Shown piece after piece: positions 35,217 through 42,931 of a DNA stretch of 64,000 nt. The notes below the pieces were generated by a model that worked only from the letters and a program-made list of their open reading frames with translations, was not told the DNA's origin and did no database searches. Origin of the DNA: CAWGAJ01 sp963820545 (GTDB lineage Bacteria; Planctomycetota; Planctomycetia; Pirellulales; Thermoguttaceae); assembly GCA_963820545.1 (NCBI GenBank), contig CAWGAJ010000001.1, positions 1,054,001-1,118,000 of the forward strand, written 5' to 3'. Every line of letters starts with the position of its first letter. Position 1 is the stretch's first letter. The position numbers were made by a program, and so were the translations under genes.

Positions 35217-37190
35217 ATGAGCGCATATCACAACAAAAAATATCGACCCTCCGGGAAGGGTGTTGTTTTGCTATTCTCATTAGCCTTACTGGCGGGATGC
35301 AAAGGATCCCAGGAGAGCACAACCGTCCCCGACAGCGGCGCATACCGCTGGCAGCAGTCGGGCGGCAAATGGCGCGAGGATTTATTGAGTTACGCGGTGG
35401 ACAGTTTGAATCAGATGGAAAAATTTCAGACACAGGAAACCTTTCTGGAAATTTTCCGGCAGATTAATTCGTGGCAACAATTGCCGGGAAATAAAAATGA
35501 AGCGTCCCTGCCCGATCCGCTAATGGCCGCCTTGCCCCAAACCGAAATGCTCCGGCAGATAATGGATCGCTTGAATCAGTGGATCCGGACCCAGCAGTTG
35601 CCCAGCGACTGGAGGCCCGATCCGTTGGTAGAGACCCTGCCGGAATCGCTAAAAGAGTTGCCCTTGATCAAGGGCCTGGGGAATTTGGAGTTTTCTGGTT
35701 TTGAGGGGTATGTGTTGCTGGAGAGTGTTTATCTTCGCGATCTTGCACGCTGGGCCCGGGGCGAGGTCTTGGATGATTTATCGCGGGCGAAAAACCTCTT
35801 TGACTGGACGATCCGCAATATTCAACTCGAAGCGGACTACAAAGATCGGACCCCACTGTTTCCCTGGGAAACGCTATATTTTGGCCGGGGCACGGCCATG
35901 GAACGCGCTTGGGTGTTCATTCTTTTGGCGCGGCAAGAGGGTCTGGACGCGGCAGTTTTGGCCTTGGCCGATCCGGCCGAAAACACCCCCATCGCCCGGG
36001 GAATAAGGCCCTTGCAGCCTTGGTGCGTGGCAGTGCTGATCGACAACAAAGCCTATCTGTTTGATCCGCTTTTAGGCCTGCCCATTGCGGCCAAAGAGGG
36101 CATTGGGCGCGATGCCCAAGGCCGCCTGGAAGTGCAGCCCGCCAGTTTGGCGGAAGTCATTGCCGATGAATCCTTGTTGCGCCGAATGGATCTCGATTCC
36201 GCCAATGCCTATCCGGTCAAGTCTGAAGACTTGGAAAATCTAGTGGCGCTGGTGGAGGCCTCGCCCAGCGAACTTTCCTATCGGATGAACCTGATCGAGT
36301 CGCGACTGGCGGGCAAGCAGAAGATGATATTGACCACGTCGGCAAGCGCGCAGTCCGAGCGCTGGCGAGCCGTAGCAGGGATCAAACAGGCGCGGCTCTG
36401 GCTTTTGCCTTATGAAACGATCAGGCGGCGATCGCAACTTACCCCCGGCGAAATTCGCGGCCATTTGGCGGAGTGTTTACAATTTTACGCCCTTCCCGGC
36501 GCGCCGCTCTGCAAAGGCCGACTGCTGCACCTTAAAGGAGAACTCTCCGGACAGCAAGGGGCCACTCAGTTATATCAGGCATCGCGGCCTTTTTATGGAG
36601 AATTGGAATACCTCGCGGCGTTGCCTGCGAGCAAAGATCTGGACAAATTGCATCAAGACCTGGCAAAGATAAAAAACGATCTGACCAAGGCCGGTAACGA
36701 TCCGACAGCCCAGCCTTCTCCATTATTGCAACAGCGAAAAGAAGAGCTAAACGAGAAAATCACAGACCTCGATCTGGCCAAAATGTTAAAGAAACTGGAG
36801 GATGAATACACCAACGTAATAATGAAAATGATCCATTTTCAGTCGGAAGAGGAGAAAAAAATCGCCAAAGCCAGTCTCCAACAAGAGGCCTTACAAATGT
36901 TGTTGGCGTCCATTTTGCTGGGCAAGCAAGACGCCACATATTGGCTGGGGCTGGTGGCCTACGAGCGCGATAATTACAATTCCGCCGCCGATTACCTCTT
37001 AAAAAGAACTTTGGAAATGCATCCGCAGGGACCTTGGCGACACGGCGCCCGATATAATTTGGCCCGCACGGTCGAAGCCCAGGGCCAGATCGAGCGCGCA
37101 GTGATGATGTATCAATCCGACCCCGACGCCCCGGACGTCTACGGTCGCTTGCTGCGGGCGCGCTGGCTAGAGGAAAAAGAGGGACAATAA
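35217..37190 (+). CDS. Lipoprotein with transglutaminase-like domain and TPR-like C terminus
   Basis: From ATG 35217 the product is 657 residues with its own lipoprotein signal peptide (GVVLLFSLALLAGCKG, lipobox LAGC). Residues about 175-310 look transglutaminase-like (RAKNLFDWTIRNIQL, FGRGTAMERAWVFILLARQEGLDA, LFDPLLGLPI), with the Cys in PWCVAV as a possible catalytic residue out of usual place. The C terminus has helical pairs ending in a TPR-like ATYWLGLVAYERDNYNSAADYL. It is in frame with kdsA upstream; the internal signal peptide argues that it is a separate protein in nature. Found widely in planctomycetes, function unknown. Confidence 0.7.
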   Translation: MSAYHNKKYRPSGKGVVLLFSLALLAGCKGSQESTTVPDSGAYRWQQSGGKWREDLLSYAVDSLNQMEKFQTQETFLEIFRQINSWQQLPGNKNEASLPDPLMAALPQTEMLRQIMDRLNQWIRTQQLPSDWRPDPLVETLPESLKELPLIKGLGNLEFSGFEGYVLLESVYLRDLARWARGEVLDDLSRAKNLFDWTIRNIQLEADYKDRTPLFPWETLYFGRGTAMERAWVFILLARQEGLDAAVLALADPAENTPIARGIRPLQPWCVAVLIDNKAYLFDPLLGLPIAAKEGIGRDAQGRLEVQPASLAEVIADESLLRRMDLDSANAYPVKSEDLENLVALVEASPSELSYRMNLIESRLAGKQKMILTTSASAQSERWRAVAGIKQARLWLLPYETIRRRSQLTPGEIRGHLAECLQFYALPGAPLCKGRLLHLKGELSGQQGATQLYQASRPFYGELEYLAALPASKDLDKLHQDLAKIKNDLTKAGNDPTAQPSPLLQQRKEELNEKITDLDLAKMLKKLEDEYTNVIMKMIHFQSEEEKKIAKASLQQEALQMLLASILLGKQDATYWLGLVAYERDNYNSAADYLLKRTLEMHPQGPWRHGARYNLARTVEAQGQIERAVMMYQSDPDAPDVYGRLLRARWLEEKEGQ

Positions 37191-37715
37191 CGTTTATTTC
37201 TGGTTATGGAAATTTGCTAATGGGTGCCATGGCCAAACTTCAAACTTGTTTGGCTATGTAGATGTTTTCAATGTTTAAGAACATGCCCACGAGAGCGTGA
37301 GGCATGGTCCCCGGGCAAGCCCCCGATAGGGTGGCACGGGCATCTTGCCCGTGTAGGATTCCAGCACCGGCGAGACGCCGGTGCCAGACATCTGTGACTG
37401 ATTACATGGACTTGTGGAGCCCTGAATTCGATGTTAAACTGATCTGTTTTCACGAATTAACCTCATATTTACCCGGGATAAAATCATCGCCTGCTGCTTA
37501 GTCCGCATTTCTCACCGTAGGGTGAGACAAGGTCGCGCAAATTGTCGGTGGGTTGTGCAAACTGATAAATATGTAATTTACAGCCTGTACGATGGCGAGC
37601 ATTCAATCCGCGACCGAAGTCCCACCACGAATACAGTTTGCTTGACCCACCCTACATATTGGTGAGAAATGCAGGTTAGCACAGTGAAGAAAGTTGGAAG
37701 ACAAGGATTTCGGTC
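37191..37715. repeat. Intergenic region with palindromes and a candidate miniature element
   Basis: Palindromes GGCACGGGCATCTTGCCCGTG (37333-37353) and CACCGGCGAGACGCCGGTG (37364-37382) lie in the first part. A 171 bp segment (37503-37673) is bounded by exact inverted ends and is listed separately. No gene is supported. Confidence 0.65.
37503..37673. mobile_element. Candidate miniature inverted-repeat element
   Basis: GCATTTCTCACC at the left and GGTGAGAAATGC at the right are exact inverse copies, with inner GTAGGGTG and CACCCTAC also paired. The 171 bp inside has no open frame. No clear target duplication is visible, so it could also be a structured regulatory sequence or relic. Confidence 0.4.
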
Positions 37716-37973
37716 ATGAAAGAAAAAATCCATCCCAAATACATGGTAACCAAGGTCACTTGCGGTTGCGGCAATTCCTTTGTCACTTGCAGCACCATGC
37801 CGGAACTGAAGGTGGATATTTGCAACGTTTGCCATCCGTTTTATACGGGCAAGTTGAAATACATGGACACCGCCGGCCGGATCGAAAAATTTCAGAAGAA
37901 GTTCGCCACCACGGGTTACTCCAGCCTGAAGCGCGGCAAGAAAACCGCCGCGGAAAGCGAAGCCGCGGAATAA
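37716..37973 (+). CDS. rpmE: 50S ribosomal protein L31
   Basis: An 85-residue L31 of the zinc-binding type: Cys pairs TCGCGN and ICNVCHP bind zinc, and HPFYTGK is the family signature. The C terminus is extended by a charged tail (RGKKTAAESEAAE). ATG 37716 has AAGGA upstream. It precedes prfA and prmC, a common order in bacteria. Confidence 0.95.
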   Translation: MKEKIHPKYMVTKVTCGCGNSFVTCSTMPELKVDICNVCHPFYTGKLKYMDTAGRIEKFQKKFATTGYSSLKRGKKTAAESEAAE

Positions 37974-38147
37974 ATGTGCTTAATAACGTTTTAGTGCTGT
38001 CTAAAATAACCAGGTCATTCTCTGATCTCCTTAGCTTTCAGCCATCAGTAGTCAGCCTACAGCCTTAATAAACGAGATCGTTCGCTACGCTCAGGATGAC
38101 ATCATTCATCACTCTAGCTTCATCATTTTTCATATTACTTTTCCGCC

Positions 38148-39222
38148 ATGTCCAATCCGCTCGAAGAAAAACTGCGACGTTTCGAGGAGTTGGAAAAGCA
38201 ACTTGCCGATCCGGAGGTATTTTCCAATTCAGCCCGGCTCTCGGCGGTGGCCAGGGAGCACGGCTCGTTGGCCAAGCTGGCCACAAAATATCGCCAATTC
38301 AAGAAACTCAATGTCCAGATTCGCGAGGCCATGGAGATTGTCCAAGGCGGCGACGCGGAGATGCGCGAACTGGCCGAGGCCGAATTGCCGGAGCTGAAAA
38401 AAGAACGGGAAAGCTACTGGAACGATCTGTTGGACATGACCATCGGCGGCGAAGACGCCAACCGCAGCCGCTGTATTTTGGAAATCCGCGCCGGCACGGG
38501 CGGCGAGGAAGCGGCGCTGTTCGCCCGCGATCTTTACGAAATGTACCGCCATTACGCCGAAGACAACCGCTGGAAAGTGGAAATTCTCGACATCAGTCCC
38601 ACCGAGTTGGGCGGAATGAAGGAAATCATCCTGGGCTTGGAAGGCGAAGGGCGTCTATCGCAAACTGCAATTCGAAAGCGGCGGTCACCGCGTGCAACGC
38701 GTGCCCGAGACCGAGGCCAAGGGACGCATCCACACCTCGGCGGCCACGGTGGCCGTGCTGGCCGAACCCGAGGACGTGGAAATCGAACTGAAATCCGACG
38801 ACTACCGCAAGGATATTTTCCATGCCAGCGGTCCGGGCGGGCAACACGTCAACAAGACCGCTTCGGCCATCCGTCTGACCCACTACGAAACCGGGATCGT
38901 GGTTTCCTGCCAGGACGAAAAAAGCCAGCATAAAAATCTGGCCAAGGCCTTGCGCGTGCTCAAGACGCGGCTTTATGAATTCAAGCGCGAGGCAGAGCAT
39001 AAAAAACGGGCGGACGAGCGGAAAAGCAAGATCGGCTCCGGCGACCGCAGCCAGCGCATCCGCACCTACAATTTCCCGGAAAACCGCATTACCGACCACC
39101 GCATCGGCCTGACGCTCTACAAACTCGACAACATCCTAGCCGGCAATCTGCATCCGGTGATCGACGCCTTGACGGAATACGAGCGCCAGGAGCAGCGCGA
39201 CGCCTTCGGCACGGTTGATTGA
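38148..39222 (+). CDS. prfA: Peptide chain release factor 1, with one frameshift
   Basis: RF1 ends translation at UAA and UAG. The first frame reads to GLEGEG and the rest continues in the next frame as VYRKLQFESGGHRVQRVP. Removing one G from the GGG at 38649-38651 restores a 357-residue protein, the normal length. It contains the PETEAKG segment at the stop-codon recognition site and the catalytic GGQ in GPGGQHVNKT. RF1 is essential, so a sequencing error is most likely; no known programmed shift occurs at this place in prfA. prmC, whose product methylates the GGQ Gln, follows. Confidence 0.9.
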
Positions 39223-39360
39223 TAATTAGTGGACGGTGGGCAGTGAACGGTGGACGGTGGGCAGTGAACGGTGGACAGTGGGCAGTGAACGGTGGGCAGT
39301 GGGCGGTGGACAGTTTCAATTCGTAGTACGAATATTCATCCCTCATCCTTCATCTTTTAT
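39223..39360. repeat. Tandem degenerate CAGTGGGCAGTGAACGGTGGA repeats
   Basis: From about 39231 to 39312 a motif of the form GTGGACGGTGGGCAGTGAACG is repeated about four times with small changes between prfA and prmC. Similar fragments lie at 10800-10905, 40240-40262, 41400-41440, 56004-56022 and other gene gaps. Confidence 0.7.
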
Positions 39361-40236
39361 ATGTCTTCCGCCCCTTGGACCGTCGGCCGGCTGCTGAAGT
39401 GGACGGCCGACTATCTGCAGTCTCACGGGTCGGATAGCCCTCGTCTGGACGCGGAGGTGCTCCTGGCCAAAGTTTTGGGGTGCCAGCGGATCGAGCTTTA
39501 CACTTCATTCAATACCGAGCCCAGCGAAGAATTGCGCACAGCGTTTCGGGAATTGGTCCGCCGCAGGGCCGAGGGCGCTCCGGTGGCGTATCTAGTGGGG
39601 CATCGCGAGTTTTATTCGCTCGACTTTCGCGTCAGCCCGGACGTGCTCATTCCGCGACCGGAAACCGAATTGCTGGTGGTGGCCTTGCTCGATCTGGCCA
39701 AAACTCGGACGGTGGGGGCAAAACTAACCATTGCCGATGTGGGAACCGGCAGCGGGATTATCGCCGTCTGTGCCGCCAAGCACCTGCCCGGCTGCCGCGT
39801 GACGGCCATCGACATAAATCCCCAGGCGATCCAAGTGGCCAAAACCAACGCCGAAATGCACGGCGTCATCGGGCGGATCGAGTTTGTCCACAGCGACCTT
39901 TTTGCCGCTATCGGCCGAGAAATAAAATTCGACTTTATCTTGAGCAATCCGCCTTATGTGGCCGCGGACGAGTGGCAGGCACTTGCGCCGGAGGTGAAAA
40001 ATTTCGAGCCCCAAGCCGCGCTCGTGGCCGGATCGCGCGGCATTGAAGTGATCGAGGCCCTGATTCCCCAGGCGGCCGAACGTTTGCATCCCGGCGGGTA
40101 TTTGCTTATGGAAATCAGCCCCATGATTCACGATCAGGTTCGTGAGTTGCTGGCGGCCGAGGGCCGATTCGAGCTTGCCGAGACGATCAAAGATCTCGCC
40201 CGCCTGCCGCGCGTGGTGCAAGCGAGAAAAAGGTAA
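39361..40236 (+). CDS. prmC: Peptide chain release factor N5-glutamine methyltransferase
   Basis: PrmC (HemK) methylates the Gln of the GGQ motif in release factors using S-adenosylmethionine. The 291-residue protein has the N-terminal helical substrate domain, VLIPRPETE, the SAM loop ADVGTGSGIIAV, and the catalytic NPPY (ILSNPPYVAADEW). I chose ATG 39361; the frame is open back to 39292 but those residues derive from a repeat. It sits directly after prfA as in many bacteria. Confidence 0.93.
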   Translation: MSSAPWTVGRLLKWTADYLQSHGSDSPRLDAEVLLAKVLGCQRIELYTSFNTEPSEELRTAFRELVRRRAEGAPVAYLVGHREFYSLDFRVSPDVLIPRPETELLVVALLDLAKTRTVGAKLTIADVGTGSGIIAVCAAKHLPGCRVTAIDINPQAIQVAKTNAEMHGVIGRIEFVHSDLFAAIGREIKFDFILSNPPYVAADEWQALAPEVKNFEPQAALVAGSRGIEVIEALIPQAAERLHPGGYLLMEISPMIHDQVRELLAAEGRFELAETIKDLARLPRVVQARKR

Positions 40237-40351
40237 GTGGGTGTTTAGTGGGCGGTGGACAATGTGAAATTTAGTTCGTTTTTCAGCAAGATATCGCATG
40301 CGTGCAAGCACGCACCCTACACCTGTCTCCTGTTAATTCATCCCTCAGCCT

Positions 40352-41366
40352 TCATCCTTTTTCATTCATTCCCCGATACACGTGTTGCGAAAGCACGTTT
40401 TTCTTCGAGGTGACCGGGCCGGGGTTGGCGTCGGTTTTGAGGATGGCGGCCATCATGTTGAATTTGGCGTCGATATCGTCGGCATAGTGGACCAAAAGAC
40501 TCTCAGGGGTCATGGGCGGCTTTGGCGATCCCCATTCGGGCAGACGCTGATGGGCCACAATGACGTGTTCCAGACGCAGGAGGGTATCGGCGTCGATTTT
40601 TACCTCGGCCGCGGCCTCGCGGAGGATATCGCGGCCTAATAACATGTGCCCGATCAGGGCGCCCTCGGGCGAATATGCGGCTCCCTCCGGACGGCAATCG
40701 TATTCGCGCAACTTGCCGATGTCGTGCAGAATCGCCCCGGCCACAACCAGTCCCTTGTTGAGCGGCGGCTGCATGTCGGCATAATATTCGGCGTATTTAT
40801 CGGCGAGAAAGACGCCCGTGCGCGTCACGCTGAGCGTGTGTTCCAACAGCCCGCCCACAAAGGCATGATGATTGTGCCGGGCGGCGGGACAGGTCAGGAT
40901 TTCCGCGCGATATTTGCTCAGTATCGACTCCACCAAGCGACGCAAGGCGGGTTGATCGATTCGTCTGGCGCACGATGTCCAGCAATTCGGCGAACATCGC
41001 TGGGGGATCGAAGCGCGATTGGGGTTGGCAGGCGTGGGGATCAAAACCGTCGGCGGCGTCGGCTGGGACGATCTCGCGAATTTTGCGGATTTCCAACTGC
41101 GGCCCAAAATTCGTCTCTCGATAAACCGCCCGGACTTTGTAAAAAACACCCGGCGTCCATTGCTCGCGGCACTGGGCGGCCCAGGGCGAATCGTTCCATA
41201 TCGGAAAACTCACTTCGCGATTGCCTCCGCGAAACGCGACCTTGAAATAAGGTTTGCCATTCTTGGCCGTGAGTTCTTCCTTAGTCGTTAGCAAGATAAA
41301 CATGTCGGCCTCTTGGCCGGGAGTGATTTCGTCCAGCGAAATAAGGGGAACAGTAGATGAAGACAT
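40352..41366 (-). CDS. YhaM-like 3'-5' exoribonuclease (OB fold plus HD domain), one frameshift
   Basis: With one base removed (TT at 40960-40961 on the plus strand) the gene encodes 337 residues. The N-terminal OB fold (about 15-110) has GQEADMFILLTTKEELTAKNGKPY; the HD phosphohydrolase domain has HNHHAFVGGLLEHTLSV, ILHDIGKL and VIVAHQRLPEWGSP. This is the architecture of YhaM, a 3'-5' exonuclease of RNA and single-stranded DNA. The frame breaks between the two domains; each half is otherwise intact, so an indel error is likely. Confidence 0.8.
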
Positions 41367-41859
41367 GGGGCAGGGGGATAGGGGTTAAAAATTAGGAATT
41401 AGTGGACAGTGGGCGGTGGGCGGGGGGCAGTGATGAATAGGGTTTGGGGTTCAGGGTTCAGGATTTGGGGTTTAGAAAAGTTTTCAGTGTTCAGTCTTTA
41501 GTGTTTGTAAATCACCATGGGGCATTCATCATTTCCCCCTCCGGCCTAAAGCCTAGAGCCTCAAGCCGGTAAAGTCTGTGAATTTTACCGAATCGGATGC
41601 AAACAGGGCAGGGGAGGGGTGATAGTAAATAGGGCACGGGTAAATCCTGTGAATATTATCTAATCTACTATCCGAAACGAAAACAGAATGATGAAAGTGA
41701 GATAAGTGATGAATTAACAGAAAATAGAGGTGGGGTGCGTGCTTGCACGCACGTGATATCTTGCAAAAAAACGAGCGCGTGGGTGCGAGCACCCACCCTA
41801 CAGCTTGCAGTTCAAACCGGGCACAAGTGCCCGGGCTAAACGAACTACCACCTACAAAT
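41367..41859. repeat. Intergenic region with degenerate repeats
   Basis: Contains GGTTTGGGGTTCAGGGTTCA-type repeats (41435-41510), the CAGTGGGCGGTGGGC type (41400-41425), and an inverted GTGCGTGCTTGCACGCAC / GTGGGTGCGAGCACCCACCC pair (41735-41800) related to one at 40300-40320. No gene is supported. Confidence 0.65.
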
Positions 41860-42801
41860 ATGTCCATTCTTCGCCGAAAACTGATACACCGCAAGCCGCC
41901 GGCGGCGCAGAGTAAAGCGCGGACTTGGGTGGATTCGTTCACGGCGTACGCCGCCGGCGAATGTCATCTGGCCGAGAATACCGTGGCGGCGTACCGGCGC
42001 GATCTCGAACGATTTCTTGAGTGGCTGTCGGGCCGCGGCATCCACAAGTTGACGATCCGCGATCTGGCCGATTACGCCGGCTGGCTAAACAAGAAAAAAC
42101 TCGCCCCGGCCAGCATTGCCCGGCATCTGGTGTCGCTGAAGGTTTTTTTCCGCTATTTGCAACTGGAGGGAGTGCTCACCGATAATCTTGCGGAACTGCT
42201 GGGCAGTCAAAAACTTTGGCAACGTGTGCCCAAGGTGCTCAGCCCCCAACAGATCGATCGCCTGCTGGAGGCGCCTGGACAAGGCGATCCGTATTGGCGG
42301 CGGGACCGGGCGCTGTTGGAATTATTGTATGCCACCGGCTGCCGGGCATCGGAATTGTCGCATCTGAAACTGCGCGACCTGCACCTCGATCAAGGCTATT
42401 GCATTTGCCGGGGCAAAGGCGACAAAGAGCGCCTGGTCCCCTTGGGCAAACGCGCCATCCAAGCGGTGCAGGCATACTTGGCAGCACGATCGCGGGAAAT
42501 TGCTGGGCAAGCGGTCCAATCCGGCGGAGTGGGCGCTGTTGAGTTATCGCGGCCGGGGCCTGCGTCGGGAACGGATCTGGGAACTGCTCAAACTATATGC
42601 CCGGCGCGTGGGCGTCCCGCCTGAAATCAGTCCGCATACCCTGCGGCACAGTTTTGCCACGCACATCTTGGCCGGCGGCGCCGATTTGCACAGGTTCAGG
42701 AAATGCTCGGTCACGCCAGCATCGCCACCACGCAAATCTACACTCACGTGGATCCCACGCGCTTGAAGGCGGTTCACAAGAAGTTTCATCCCCGGGCGTG
42801 A
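41860..42801 (+). CDS. Tyrosine site-specific recombinase (XerC/XerD type), two frameshifts
   Basis: Xer recombinases resolve chromosome dimers at dif. An extra A in AAA 42497-42499 and a missing base near 42690 break the frame; corrected, the product is 313 residues. The N-terminal SAM-like domain has ENTVAAYRRDLERFLEW, the catalytic Arg is in ATGCRASELSHL, then RGKGDKERLVPL, HTLRHSFATH, LGHASIATTQIYTHV with His and the nucleophile Tyr. Length and motifs fit XerC or XerD rather than a phage integrase; XerD is slightly favoured by similarity of the first helix, but I cannot decide. Confidence 0.82.
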
Positions 42802-42931
42802 AAAGTGCTTCTTAGAGGAACTCTGCCCGCTGGAAGTCGAACTCTTCAAATCTTCTCAGATACAAGATAAAATAATTCCATTGATAGAGTCCTAATAGGT
42901 AGTGTAGTTCATCTTGTCGAGCAGTTCGCTG

